A stretch of DNA of 64,000 nucleotides from an uncultured Lachnospiraceae bacterium (GTDB lineage: Bacteria > Bacillota > Clostridia > Lachnospirales > Lachnospiraceae). Below, one piece after another: positions 24,739 through 34,568 of the stretch; the first letter of the stretch is position 1; each line of letters starts with the position of its first letter. The notes below the pieces were generated by a model, which worked only from the letters and a program-made list of their open reading frames with translations, ran no database searches and was not told the origin of the DNA. Made by a program: the position numbers and the translations under genes. The DNA lies in contig CAJUMC010000002.1 in assembly GCA_910587085.1 (NCBI GenBank), positions 1 through 64,000 of the forward strand, written 5' to 3'.

Positions 24739-26457
24739 ATGAAATCAGCGACGGAACTGGATCGGATGCTGGAGAGCATCCATCGGAGAAGCTACCCCGC
24801 GTACAAGGATCTGCGCGGGGAATATCAATTTCCGGGCTATGTGCTCGGGATCGATCATGTGCAGGGCGACCCTTTTGCAGCCCCGTCGCGGGTGAGCGTT
24901 CGCGTTGCGAAAGCACAGGCCGGTTTTGCGCCGGAAATGTATGAGAAGGAATTTAAGCGCACGGCCCTGTCGGATTTCCTGCTGAGAAAATTCGGCGCGT
25001 CGCTGAACGCCTACACTTTCCAGGCGAAAGGCTCCGGAAAGAGCGGCCTGATCGGCGTGAGCCGGTGCGGACAGGAGGTGCTCGCGCGGACGGCGTGCGA
25101 GCTTGCGGACGGGAATCTGATCGTCCGCATGGAGATCGGCTTTCCGGCAAACGGGCGGACAATCAATTCACCTGAGCTGAGAAAAATCCTGTTTGAGTAT
25201 CTGCCGGAAGCTGTGAAAAAGTCATTGTACTATAAAAACCTGAAGGCGGATGAGGTAAGAGCTGTGCTCGAGCTGGCAGAAGATCAGCAGGCGGTGCGTG
25301 AGCTTCTGCGGGAGAGGAAAATGATTGCCTTTGTTGCAAACGGCTCTGTGCTCCCGCGCCAGAGCGGAGTTTCCCAGAAGCCGATGAAAAATGCCGTGCC
25401 CTTTGTTTCGCCGGCTTCGATGGAGACGGAGCTAAAGCTGCCGCACCGCGGGGCAGTCAGGGGAATGGGCATACCGGCCGGAATCACGCTGATTGTCGGC
25501 GGCGGCTATCACGGAAAATCCACGCTGCTTGCAGCACTTGAGCAGGGCGTGTACAATCACGTTGCCGGGGACGGCAGGGAGCTTGTTATCACGGAGGATA
25601 CGGCGGTAAAGATCCGTGCGGAGGACGGGCGGGCGATTACCCATGTCAATATTTCGCCGTTTATCAGCGATCTGCCGAACCGGAAGGACACCGTTGATTT
25701 TACGACCGAGGATGCAAGCGGCTCCACCTCGCAGGCAGCGAATGTTGTGGAGGCGCTTCGCGCCGGAGCGCAGACTCTTCTGATTGACGAGGATACCTGC
25801 GCGACCAATTTTATGGTGAGAGACGAGCTGATGCAGGAGGTAGTGTCCCCGGATTCAGAGCCGATTACGCCGTTTATTCTTCAGGCTCGGTCGCTTTACG
25901 AGAAATACGGGATTTCCGTAATTCTGGTTGCGGGCAGCTCCGGGGCATATTTCGGCATTGCCGACCGGGTGCTTCAGATGGATAATTACAAGACGCTCGA
26001 TATTTCGCAGCGGGTGCGGGAATGTCTGGAGAAGCGTGCCGGAAAGAGCGGTGCAGAGAAAGCGGAGAGCCGGGTGAGCGTCGATGTTATTTTTGACCGC
26101 AGTGCAAAGCGTCTTGTCCGGGTCGGGCATATCGACAAAAGGCATGACGAGATTAAGATCAAGCAGCACGGGCGGGACAGCTTCTCCATCGGCAAGGATA
26201 CCGTAGAACTCGGAGATGTGGAACAGCTGCTTGATTTTGAGCAGACGACAGCGCTGGCGTATTGTCTGAAGACTTTGGCAGAGCAGCTTGAAGGCAGGCC
26301 GCAGGATATGGAACAGCTTGTGGAGCGGCTCTGGCAGCAGCTGAAGACCAGAGGGCTGGCAAGTCTTTTTCCCGGGAGCTATGTGCCGGTTTCCATGGCA
26401 TGGGTGCGCAGACAGGAAATCCATGCCTGTGTAAATCGTTACCGCGGACTGCTGTAA
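24739..26457 (+). CDS. ABC-class ATPase of the COG3044 family
   Basis: 572 residues; GGAAGAGGG precedes the start by a normal distance. It is a soluble predicted ATPase related to ABC ATPases. The N-terminal 240 residues are family-specific (VLGIDHVQGDPFAAPSRV). The nucleotide site reads GGGYHGKSTLL. A signature-like SGSTSQAANV segment is followed by LLIDEDTCATNFM, the Walker B region with Asp-Glu-Asp. No membrane segment and no transporter partner are present. The family is widespread in bacteria but its role is not established. A TATAAT-like word near 24704 may be its -10 box. Confidence 0.85.
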   Translation: MKSATELDRMLESIHRRSYPAYKDLRGEYQFPGYVLGIDHVQGDPFAAPSRVSVRVAKAQAGFAPEMYEKEFKRTALSDFLLRKFGASLNAYTFQAKGSGKSGLIGVSRCGQEVLARTACELADGNLIVRMEIGFPANGRTINSPELRKILFEYLPEAVKKSLYYKNLKADEVRAVLELAEDQQAVRELLRERKMIAFVANGSVLPRQSGVSQKPMKNAVPFVSPASMETELKLPHRGAVRGMGIPAGITLIVGGGYHGKSTLLAALEQGVYNHVAGDGRELVITEDTAVKIRAEDGRAITHVNISPFISDLPNRKDTVDFTTEDASGSTSQAANVVEALRAGAQTLLIDEDTCATNFMVRDELMQEVVSPDSEPITPFILQARSLYEKYGISVILVAGSSGAYFGIADRVLQMDNYKTLDISQRVRECLEKRAGKSGAEKAESRVSVDVIFDRSAKRLVRVGHIDKRHDEIKIKQHGRDSFSIGKDTVELGDVEQLLDFEQTTALAYCLKTLAEQLEGRPQDMEQLVERLWQQLKTRGLASLFPGSYVPVSMAWVRRQEIHACVNRYRGLL

Positions 26458-26567
26458 TTCGGCTCATGTCCGGTCAGCTGCTTCAGAGCAGACCGCACTG
26501 GAGCCGGCAAAACAGCCCCGGAAGGATATGAACCGGAAGCATTTTTGCGGATAAGGGAGGAAAACGT

Positions 26568-27215
26568 ATGGCGTCAGCAAAGGTAAATTATCAGCGTGCG
26601 CTGGATGCGGCGCTGGCGGAGCTTGTGCGGGAGGGAAAAACGCCGAGGCTTCTGCTGCATGCCTGCTGTGCGCCGTGCAGCAGTTATGTTCTGGAATATC
26701 TTTCGAATTATTTTCATATTACAGTACTGTATTATAATCCGAATATATCGCCGGAGGAGGAATACCAGAAACGTTTTACCGAGCTGGAGCGGCTGATCAA
26801 AGCGCTGCCGGCGGGGCATGAGATACGGCTGCTCGGGGGACGCTATGAGCCGGAGCGCTTTTATGAGCAGGCGCGGGGGCTGGAACAGGAGCCTGAGGGC
26901 GGAGAGCGCTGTCTTTGCTGTTACCGTCTCCGGCTGACCGAAGCGGCCGAACAGGCGAGGGCCGGGGGATTTGATTATTTTACGACCACGCTGAGCATCA
27001 GCCCGCTCAAGGATGCGCAGAAGCTGAATGCCATCGGCCGGGAGCTTTCCGAACAGTATAAAGTTGCGTATCTGTATTCGGATTTTAAGAAAAAAGACGG
27101 CTATAAACGCTCGATCGAGCTGTCGCGGGAATACGGGCTTTACCGGCAGGATTTCTGCGGCTGCGTGTATTCGCGGGCCGCGCGGGAAAGCGCTCCAGCC
27201 GAAAAATGCAGATAG
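26568..27215 (+). CDS. queH: Epoxyqueuosine reductase QueH
   Basis: 215 residues; ATAAGGGAGG lies upstream. QueH performs the last step of queuosine formation in tRNA, reducing epoxyqueuosine. The metal and cluster cysteines are visible in HACCAPCSS near the start, CLCCYRLRL near residue 113 and DFCGCVYS near the end. The middle segments YYNPNISPEEEYQKR and TTTLSISPLKD are typical of this family (formerly DUF208). Length is normal. It precedes feoAB but is probably an independent unit. No preQ1 riboswitch was seen upstream. Confidence 0.92.
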   Translation: MASAKVNYQRALDAALAELVREGKTPRLLLHACCAPCSSYVLEYLSNYFHITVLYYNPNISPEEEYQKRFTELERLIKALPAGHEIRLLGGRYEPERFYEQARGLEQEPEGGERCLCCYRLRLTEAAEQARAGGFDYFTTTLSISPLKDAQKLNAIGRELSEQYKVAYLYSDFKKKDGYKRSIELSREYGLYRQDFCGCVYSRAARESAPAEKCR

Positions 27216-27396
27216 CGTGCGCAGAAAACCCGGGCAGGTGCGGGAACATAATGTATCGGAGGTGCCGGGGAGAGCGGTGCAGGTATGAGAACCGTCAGGG
27301 CAGCGCGGAAGGCTTTTATGGTCGATGCAGAAGCGGAAAAATCAGGAAGCAATAAGCTGCCCGGCTGGAGCCGGGCGTCGGAAGGAGGCGGATGCT

Positions 27397-27630
27397 ATGG
27401 AGGAAAGTATGAATTTGTGCGGCGCGCAGATCGGCGGAACCTACCGTGTTGTCGGGATCAATCTACCGCGCGCGGCGCATATACGGCTGGCGGCGCTTGG
27501 CCTGACGGCAGGAACCCGGGTGACGGTGCTGAACAATAAACGGAGCGGTTCGGTCATTTTCAATGTCCGCGGCACGCGGCTGGCCGTCGGCAGAGGCATT
27601 GCGGAGAATATCCGCGTGGCTTCGGCGTAA
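27397..27630 (+). CDS. feoA: Ferrous iron transport protein A
   Basis: 77 residues from ATG 27397, preceded by GGAAGGAGG; ATG 27409 is a second option with GGAGG five bases before it. FeoA is a small SH3-like cytoplasmic protein that works with FeoB. The family pattern is clear: GGTYRVVGINL, LAALGLTAGTRVTVL, GSVIFNVRGTRLAVGRGIAENI. It lies 260 bases before feoB on the same strand, with a weak hairpin between them. Confidence 0.88.
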   Translation: MEESMNLCGAQIGGTYRVVGINLPRAAHIRLAALGLTAGTRVTVLNNKRSGSVIFNVRGTRLAVGRGIAENIRVASA

Positions 27631-27632
27631 GG

Positions 27633-27888
27633 AAAAGCCCGTAAACGGGCGAAGATGCGGGCGTTTTAATGCTAGATGCCTGCGGGCACAGGGAGTATTG
27701 CGGCACTGGCGCGGAAAAACCCGCCGGTACGGTGTTCTGCCTGGGACAGCAGGTCATGCGCAGCACTGACGCGGAAAACACAGGATGAAGGAAAGCGTCG
27801 TCAGGAGGGAGGGAGTGCCGCAGGGCGGCATGTGGTATGTGCGGATATAAGCTTGAACGAAGTTTAGCATGTTCAGACAGGAAGGGGC
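27633..27888 (+). other. Spacer between feoA and feoB
   Basis: Begins with GCCCGTAAACGGGC and a nearby GCGGGCGTTTT that can fold as a weak terminator (27633-27668). A GGCACTGGCGCGGAAAA-like phrase occurs twice (near 27703 and 27759). An AGCATGTTCAG phrase is also repeated just before the feoB start. No gene is seen. Confidence 0.4.
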
Positions 27889-30180
27889 ATGTTCAGGCCG
27901 GTATCCGGGCAGTACCGCAGACATACCTGCGATATGCACGGTACAGCAATGAAAGAGGAAAGGAAAGAAAAAGAGGCGGAAGCAAAAGAGGAAAAACGGA
28001 GAGAGCCGGAGAAGGAAGCCGGGAGCCGGATGTGCGAGGGAACGAAAAACGGAAAACCGGAGGAACGCGAACTGCGGGTTGGTTTTGTCGGAAATCCGAA
28101 CTGCGGGAAAACAACGCTGTTCAACGCTTATACCGGGGCGCGGCTGAAGGTGGCAAACTGGCCCGGCGTCACGGTGGAAAAGAAAGAGGGCGCGATGAAG
28201 TATCACAGCCACCGGTTCCGGCTGGTGGATCTGCCCGGCATTTACAGCCTCACTTCCTACACAATGGAGGAAAAGCTGACACGGCAGTTTATTCTGGAGG
28301 ATGAGGTGGACGTAATTGTTGATGTGGCGGATGCGTCGGCGCTTGAGCGCAACCTATATCTGACGCTGCAGCTGATCGAGCTGGGCAAGCCGGTTGTACT
28401 TGCTCTGAACATGATGGATATCGTGCAGGAACGCGGCATGGAGATTGACCTTCACCGTCTGCCGGAGATGCTCGGCATTCCGTGTATTCCGGTGTCGGCC
28501 CGAAAGCGAACCGGCCTGCAGATACTCATGCACACCGTCGCCCATCATAAGGAAAAGCGGCGCGCGATCCTGGAACATCAGCATCCGGAAAGCAAGACGA
28601 GCCGGCATCGGCACGATCACCACGATGAGTATGCGATGGTGTATGATGATGCGATTGAGGACAAAATCGACGAGATTACGGATCGGCTGAAGGCGGCGGG
28701 CTTTGCGTGCCCGAATTACCGCTGGTACGCAATCAAGCTGCTGGAACAGGATGAGGAGATTACCGCACAGGTGAACTGTGAGCTTTCGGATATTATTGAC
28801 CGCAGCTACGAGACGGACATTATCAATCAGAAGTATGACTTTATTGAAGAGATTATCGAAGAATGCCTGGTTGGCAAGCAGGCCAAGGCGGCCACGACGG
28901 ATCGCGTCGATCGGGTGCTGACGCACCGGTATCTGGGGCTGCCGATGTTTCTCGGGATTATGGCGGTCGTGTTTTTTCTCACCTTTTTTATCGGCGACTG
29001 GCTGAAGGGATATTTTGAAGAGCTTCTGGAGTGGTTTTCCGGCGCAGCCCGGAACGGACTCACGGAAATGGGAGTTCACCGGCTGCTGATCTCACTGCTT
29101 GTGGACGGAATAATCTCGGGTGTCGGGGGAATTCTGACCTTTCTTCCGAATATTTTTATCCTCTTTCTCGCGCTGGCCTTTCTGGAGGATTCCGGCTATA
29201 TGTCGCGCGTCGCTTACGTGATGGATGGACTGATGGGGCGGCTGGGGCTCTCCGGGCGCGCGTTCATCCCGATGGTACTCGGTTTCGGCTGCAGCGTACC
29301 GGCGGTTATGGCGTCGCGGGCGCTGGAGGACCCGGTTGACCGCAGGCGGACGGTTTTTGTAACGCCGTTTATGTCGTGCAGTGCGAAGCTGCCGGTCTAT
29401 GTGCTGTTCTCACAGATGTTTTTCGGGAAATACGCGATGTTTGCCGCTTTTTCCATGTATCTGATCGGGCTTGCCGCCGGTATTCTGACTGCGTTTCTTC
29501 TGAAGGGAAGAAGCGGGAAAACGAGCAGAGGCGGCGGACAGCAGGCGGACAAAAACACTGCGGAAACTTCGAAGACCGGAGGGAAAGCCGTCCGTGCCGC
29601 GCGGAATCCGCTGCTGATTGAGCTGCCGGAATACAAGACACCGAACTCGCGCACAATAGCAATATATGTATGGGATAAGGTGAGGGATTATCTGACCAAG
29701 GCGGGAACCACTATTTTCCTTGCCTCCATTATCGTCTGGTTTGCATTGAATCTCGGGCCGCACGGCGTGGTGGAGAATATGCAGGACAGCTTCGGAGCGC
29801 TGCTCGGAAAGGCGCTGTCGCCGGTGCTTGCCACAGCAGGACTCGGTCTCTGGCAGATTGTGCTTGCCCTGCTCTCGGGGCTTGCAGCCAAGGAGGTTGT
29901 TGTTTCCAGCCTCTCGGTTCTGTTCGGCATCGCCAACATCAGCTCGGCCGCCGGCATGTCAGAGATGACCGCCGTGCTCGCGGGCTATGGTTTCGGAGCA
30001 CTTAACGCTTATGCCCTTATGGTGTTCGTGCTGCTTTACACGCCCTGTGTCGCAACGATCGGGGTGATCCGCCGCGAACTGAAATCGGCAAAGTGGACGG
30101 CAGCGACCATAGGCTATCAGCTGTTTGCAGCGTGGCTGCTTTCCACTCTTGTATACCAGATTGGAAGAGTCTTTCTCTGA
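27889..30180 (+). CDS. feoB: Ferrous iron transporter FeoB
   Basis: Up to 763 residues. The start is uncertain: GGAAGGGG lies too close to ATG 27889, and ATG 28030 is an alternative. The first 60 residues are an unusual Lys/Glu-rich extension. The GTPase domain follows with GNPNCGKTT, DLPG and NMMD. Near residues 228-248 a His-rich stretch (RHRHDHHDEY) lies between the GTPase and the membrane part. The membrane domain shows paired gate motifs (GFGCSVPAVMASRA and MSCSAKLPVY) and several helices. FeoB brings Fe2+ across the inner membrane. A hydrophilic loop (RSGKTSRGGGQQ) sits near residue 550. A strong hairpin follows the gene. Confidence 0.93.
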   Translation: MFRPVSGQYRRHTCDMHGTAMKEERKEKEAEAKEEKRREPEKEAGSRMCEGTKNGKPEERELRVGFVGNPNCGKTTLFNAYTGARLKVANWPGVTVEKKEGAMKYHSHRFRLVDLPGIYSLTSYTMEEKLTRQFILEDEVDVIVDVADASALERNLYLTLQLIELGKPVVLALNMMDIVQERGMEIDLHRLPEMLGIPCIPVSARKRTGLQILMHTVAHHKEKRRAILEHQHPESKTSRHRHDHHDEYAMVYDDAIEDKIDEITDRLKAAGFACPNYRWYAIKLLEQDEEITAQVNCELSDIIDRSYETDIINQKYDFIEEIIEECLVGKQAKAATTDRVDRVLTHRYLGLPMFLGIMAVVFFLTFFIGDWLKGYFEELLEWFSGAARNGLTEMGVHRLLISLLVDGIISGVGGILTFLPNIFILFLALAFLEDSGYMSRVAYVMDGLMGRLGLSGRAFIPMVLGFGCSVPAVMASRALEDPVDRRRTVFVTPFMSCSAKLPVYVLFSQMFFGKYAMFAAFSMYLIGLAAGILTAFLLKGRSGKTSRGGGQQADKNTAETSKTGGKAVRAARNPLLIELPEYKTPNSRTIAIYVWDKVRDYLTKAGTTIFLASIIVWFALNLGPHGVVENMQDSFGALLGKALSPVLATAGLGLWQIVLALLSGLAAKEVVVSSLSVLFGIANISSAAGMSEMTAVLAGYGFGALNAYALMVFVLLYTPCVATIGVIRRELKSAKWTAATIGYQLFAAWLLSTLVYQIGRVFL

Positions 30181-30196
30181 AAAATTGTGTGTTATT

Positions 30197-30235
30197 GCCG
30201 GCCGGCGGGAACAATGCAGCTTCCCGGCGGCCGGC
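30197..30235 (+). terminator. GC-rich hairpin after feoB
   Basis: A 15-bp stem with one mismatch (GCCGGCCGGCGGGAA against TTCCCGGCGGCCGGC) and a nine-base loop. There is no T tract, so termination is likely but not certain. Confidence 0.6.
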
Positions 30236-30457
30236 GGTACATTAAGAGATGTTATCGCTTATTTTATAAGAATCTTGTATATTTGCTTCTCTGGTGCAGT
30301 CCCTGGGCGTTCCCGGGGATTTTCTGCTGTTTTGCAAGCTGTCTGAGGTTCGGGAAGAAAATTGCAAAAATTTTATAAAATAAAAAGGAAAACGGGGAAC
30401 ACTTACAGAATATTTCAGGTAGAGGACAAATTTTGTCGAAGCCGGGAGGAGCATTGC

Positions 30458-31516
30458 TTGAAGAACGGAAGAGAGCATTACGAAAATACTTACGGTGCGG
30501 AGCTGCTGAATCTCCGGGAGCAGGCAGAACAGCGTGAGCATGAGCTTTTGTCGCCCTGGGCGGCCTTTTCCGACCGGACGCAGGGACGTGATATCTGGGA
30601 GGCTCCATGCGATATCCGTCCGGAATACCAGCGGGATCGGGACAGGATTCTGCACTGCAAGGCGTTCCGCAGGCTGAAGGGAAAAACCCAGGTATTTCTG
30701 GCGCCGGAGGGGGATCATTACCGGACGCGCATGACGCATACGCTTGAGGTGGCACAGAACGCAAGAACGATCGCGAGGGCACTCCGGCTGAATGAGGATC
30801 TCACCGAGGCCATTGCGCTCGGACATGATCTGGGTCATACGCCGTTCGGACATGCAGGTGAGCGGGCGCTTGCCAGAGTCTGCCTGGGCGGATTTGAGCA
30901 TCAGCTGCAGAGTCTGCGTGTTGTGGAACGGCTGGAGAAGGACGGCGCCGGACTGAATCTGACGAAGGAGGTCCGCGACGGCATACTCCATCATCAGACC
31001 GCTGGAACGCCGCATACGCTGGAGGGAAGGATCGTTCAGCTTTCCGACAAAATTGCATATATTAATCACGACATAGACGACGCGGTGCGCGGGCATATTA
31101 TCACGGAAGACGATATTCCGGAGGAACTGTCCAGCATTCTGGGGCGAAGCCCGCGGGAGCGGCTGAACACGCTGATTCATGATATTGTCATGCAGAGTTT
31201 CGGGCGCGGGGAAATCCGGATGTCCGAGGAGGTGCATACGGCCATGCGCGAGCTGCGGAGCTTTATGTTCCGCAGCGTCTACACAAACCCGACGGCAAAG
31301 GGGGAGGAAAAAAAGGCTGAGGCAATGATCGAGCAGCTGTATTATTATTATGCGGGGCACCTCGAGCTTCTGCCGGAGGAGTACTGCCGGATGATAAAGC
31401 AGAGGCAGGAGCCCGATTACCGCGTTGTGTGCGACTTTGTGGCGGGAATGACGGATCGCTACGCGGTGCAGCGCTACCGTGAAATTATGATACCGGACGC
31501 ATGGGACGTATACTGA
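30458..31516 (+). CDS. dgt: dGTP triphosphohydrolase-like protein
   Basis: 352 residues from a TTG at 30458, six bases after GGGAGGAG. The frame is open from ATG 30362, but that codon has no ribosome site and its extra 32 residues look unrelated. The HD-domain metal site is seen in RMTHTLEV, ALGHDLGHTPFGHAGE and the later KIAYINHDIDD. The enzyme removes triphosphate from dGTP or other dNTPs, shaping nucleotide pools. In Clostridia it commonly starts the dgt-dnaG-rpoD string, as here; dnaG follows after about 75 bases. Confidence 0.88.
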   Translation: MKNGREHYENTYGAELLNLREQAEQREHELLSPWAAFSDRTQGRDIWEAPCDIRPEYQRDRDRILHCKAFRRLKGKTQVFLAPEGDHYRTRMTHTLEVAQNARTIARALRLNEDLTEAIALGHDLGHTPFGHAGERALARVCLGGFEHQLQSLRVVERLEKDGAGLNLTKEVRDGILHHQTAGTPHTLEGRIVQLSDKIAYINHDIDDAVRGHIITEDDIPEELSSILGRSPRERLNTLIHDIVMQSFGRGEIRMSEEVHTAMRELRSFMFRSVYTNPTAKGEEKKAEAMIEQLYYYYAGHLELLPEEYCRMIKQRQEPDYRVVCDFVAGMTDRYAVQRYREIMIPDAWDVY

Positions 31517-31592
31517 GAATACCGGTATGCGCCGGAACGGCACGATTGGGACAAGCCGCATGCCGGACAGCAGCAGATCAGGAGGGATTGTT

Positions 31593-33383
31593 ATGTATTA
31601 TCCGGAGGAGCTGGTGGAGGAGATCCGCTCCAGAAACAATATTGTTGATGTGATCGGCTCTTATGTCAGGCTGCAGAAAAAGGGTTCGAACTATATGGCA
31701 TGCTGTCCGTTTCACAATGAGAATACGCCTTCCTTTTCGGTCAATCCGTCCAAGCAGATGTATTACTGCTTTGGCTGCGGAGCGGGAGGAAACGTTTTCA
31801 CCTTTCTGATGCAGTATGAAAGCTACAGTTTTATCGAAGCGCTGCGCGCCCTTGCGGAGCGTGCGGGGGTGGCGCTGCCGGAGCTGGAATACTCGGAGGA
31901 GGCAAAGCGGACTGCCGATCTGAAGTCCAGGCTGCTCGCTGTGAACCGGGACGCGGCGAAATACTATTTTTACCAGCTGAAATCGGAACGGGGCAAGGCA
32001 GCGCTGGAATACCTGAAAAACCGCGCGCTCACGGACGATACGATCCGGGCCTTCGGGCTGGGCTACTCGACGAAATATGCCGACGATCTGTACAAATACC
32101 TGAAAAATATCGGCTATGAGGATGAGCTTCTGCGGCAGTCGGGGCTTGTGACGATGGAGGAAGCGAAGGGGGTATACGATAAGTTCTGGAACCGCGTCAT
32201 GTTCCCTATTATGGATGCGAACAGCCGGGTGATCGCGTTCGGCGGCCGGGTGATGGGCGAGGGAACGCCGAAATATCTGAATTCCCCGGAGACGCCGGTC
32301 TTTGAAAAGAGCAGAAATCTCTACGGACTGAACATCGCAAAGGGACAGAGGAAGGGATTTTTTCTTCTGTGCGAGGGCTATATGGATGTGATTTCCCTGC
32401 ATCAGGCGGGCTTTACCAATGCGGTTGCCTCGCTCGGAACTTCGTTCACAGCACAGCACGCGAGAATGATGGCCCGGTATGTCAAGGAGGTTCTGCTGAC
32501 CTACGACAGTGACGGCGCAGGGGTGAAGGCAGCGCTGCGGGCGATCCCGATCCTGAAGGAAGCGGGCATATCGGCGCGGATAGTCAGCATGAAGCCCTAC
32601 AAGGACCCGGATGAATTTATCAAGGCCTGCGGGCCGGAGGAATATCAGAAACGGCTCGACCATGCGCAGAACAGCTTTTTCTTTGAGGTCGAAGTGCTTC
32701 AGCAGGATTACAATCTCGGAGACCCGGAACAGAAGACCCGCTTTTTCAATGAGATGGCGAAGCTTCTGCTGCAGTTCCCGGAGGAGCTGGAGCGGAACAA
32801 TTATACGGAGGCGCTGGCACAGAAGTATATGATCAGCTTTGACAGCCTCCGCAAGCTTGTCAACCGCTTAGGCGTGCAGCTTGAGCCTTCGAGGGTGGCG
32901 GCGCAGACCGTGGAGAGGGAACGCGAGGAGGGACGGCGGCGGAGCAGGCCGGAGGAGGGGATGAAGAAATCGCAGCGCCTGCTGCTGACGAGGCTGATCG
33001 AGGAGCCGCAGGCGTTCGAGCGGGTGAAGGGCATTATCACGCCGGAGGATTTTACGGAGGAGTTTTACCGGGAGGTTGCCGCGCTTGCGTTTGAGGAATA
33101 TGGGAAAACCGGGAATGTCAACCCGGCACGGATCATCAACCGGTTTGAGAGCAGGGAGCAGCAGACGGAGGCGGCAGAGCTGTTCTCGACGCAGCTTCCC
33201 GCGCCGATGGACGAAGCGCAGCGGCGCAGGGAATTTGCGGACACCGTGGTACGGGTAAAGCAGAACAGCCTTCAGATACAGTATGAAAAGGCAGTGGAGC
33301 AGAATGATTTCACGGCCCTGCAGGGGATTATGGAGAAGCAGAAGGGACTGGGGAAACTGCATAGTTCCCTGAATCCTGGTTAA
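31593..33383 (+). CDS. dnaG: DNA primase
   Basis: 596 residues from ATG 31593, with AGGAGGGATTGTT upstream; the frame opens at 31527. The N-terminal CHC2 zinc finger has CPFH near residue 39 and CFGCGAGG near residue 60. The catalytic core shows YLNSPETPVFEKS and the Toprim metal site with LLCEGYMDVISLHQAG and LLTYDSDGAG. The C-terminal region (from about residue 440) binds the replicative helicase. DnaG makes RNA primers for lagging-strand synthesis. It is cotranscribed with rpoD, 54 bases downstream, the classic macromolecular-synthesis arrangement. Confidence 0.96.
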   Translation: MYYPEELVEEIRSRNNIVDVIGSYVRLQKKGSNYMACCPFHNENTPSFSVNPSKQMYYCFGCGAGGNVFTFLMQYESYSFIEALRALAERAGVALPELEYSEEAKRTADLKSRLLAVNRDAAKYYFYQLKSERGKAALEYLKNRALTDDTIRAFGLGYSTKYADDLYKYLKNIGYEDELLRQSGLVTMEEAKGVYDKFWNRVMFPIMDANSRVIAFGGRVMGEGTPKYLNSPETPVFEKSRNLYGLNIAKGQRKGFFLLCEGYMDVISLHQAGFTNAVASLGTSFTAQHARMMARYVKEVLLTYDSDGAGVKAALRAIPILKEAGISARIVSMKPYKDPDEFIKACGPEEYQKRLDHAQNSFFFEVEVLQQDYNLGDPEQKTRFFNEMAKLLLQFPEELERNNYTEALAQKYMISFDSLRKLVNRLGVQLEPSRVAAQTVEREREEGRRRSRPEEGMKKSQRLLLTRLIEEPQAFERVKGIITPEDFTEEFYREVAALAFEEYGKTGNVNPARIINRFESREQQTEAAELFSTQLPAPMDEAQRRREFADTVVRVKQNSLQIQYEKAVEQNDFTALQGIMEKQKGLGKLHSSLNPG

Positions 33384-33437
33384 GCTATCATAAACGGACG
33401 GGACGGGAAAGCGGCGGTACAGGAGGATGGAGTTTGT

Positions 33438-34568
33438 ATGGACGAAAATATGGTGAAATTTCATGAGAAACTGAAAGAGCTGTTGCAGTACGCCAAAAAT
33501 AAAAAGAATGTTCTGGAATATGAGGAAATCAACGATTTTTTTGCTGATCTGGAAATTGACGCAAACCAGATGGAAAAAATCTACGATTACCTGGAAAAAC
33601 ATAATGTCGATGTGCTCCGCGAGCAGCAGGGGGAAGTGATTGACGGGGACATCGAAGTGGATGAGGACGAGCTTGCCATTATTGAGGCGGAGGCGGAGGA
33701 TTTCTCCAAAATTGATTTATCCGTCCCGGAAGGGATCGGACTGGAGGATCCGGTGCGCATGTACCTGAAGGAAATCGGTAAAGTGCCGCTATTGAATGCG
33801 GACGAGGAGATCGGCCTTGCGCAGCGTATGGAAAACGGGGATGCCGATGCGAAAAAACGGCTTGCGGAGGCCAATCTGCGTCTTGTTGTCAGCATTGCGA
33901 AGCGCTATGTGGGCAGGGGAATGCAGTTTCTGGATCTGATCCAGGAGGGCAATCTTGGCCTGATCAAGGCGGTGGAGAAGTTTGACTACCGGAAGGGCTA
34001 TAAATTCAGTACTTATGCTACCTGGTGGATTCGTCAGGCAATTACCCGCGCCATCGCGGATCAGGCGCGGACAATCCGGATTCCGGTGCATATGGTTGAG
34101 ACGATCAACAAGCTGATCCGCGTGCAGCGGCAGCTGCTGCAGGAACTCGGGCGCGAGCCGCAACCGGAGGAGATCGCAAAGGAAATGAATCTGTCGCTCG
34201 ACCGCGTGCGCGAAATTCAGAAAATATCGCAGGAGCCGGTATCCATGGAGACGCCGATCGGCGAGGAGGAGGACAGCCATCTCGGCGATTTCATACAGGA
34301 TGATCAGGTGCCTGTGCCGGCGGAGGCGGCGGCCTTTACGCTGCTGAAGGAGCAGCTTAACGAGGTGCTCGGGACACTCACCGACCGGGAGCAGAAGGTG
34401 CTCCGTCTGCGCTTCGGGCTGGACGACGGCAGGCAGCGCACGCTGGAGGAGGTCGGAAAGGAGTTTGACGTGACGCGGGAGCGCATCCGCCAGATTGAGG
34501 CAAAGGCACTTCGGAAGCTCCGCCATCCGAGCCGAAGCCGCAAGCTCAAGGATTATCTGGAGCTGTGA
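33438..34568 (+). CDS. rpoD: Primary sigma factor (sigma-A)
   Basis: 376 residues, start after ACAGGAGGATGGAG. Domain order is the usual one: region 1.1-like N-terminus (to about 95), region 1.2 ([11 protein letters not shown]), region 2 with [18 protein letters not shown] and [14 protein letters not shown] for -10 recognition and melting, region 3, and region 4 with the helix-turn-helix [20 protein letters not shown] for -35 recognition. Promoters in this window with TTGACA and TATAAT spaced by 17 bases fit this factor. Its stop overlaps the GTG start of trmK. Confidence 0.97.
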   Translation: MDENMVKFHEKLKELLQYAKNKKNVLEYEEINDFFADLEIDANQMEKIYDYLEKHNVDVLREQQGEVIDGDIEVDEDELAIIEAEAEDFSKIDLSVPEGIGLEDPVRMYLKEIGKVPLLNADEEIGLAQRMENGDADAKKRLAEANLRLVVSIAKRYVGRGMQFLDLIQEGNLGLIKAVEKFDYRKGYKFSTYATWWIRQAITRAIADQARTIRIPVHMVETINKLIRVQRQLLQELGREPQPEEIAKEMNLSLDRVREIQKISQEPVSMETPIGEEEDSHLGDFIQDDQVPVPAEAAAFTLLKEQLNEVLGTLTDREQKVLRLRFGLDDGRQRTLEEVGKEFDVTRERIRQIEAKALRKLRHPSRSRKLKDYLEL

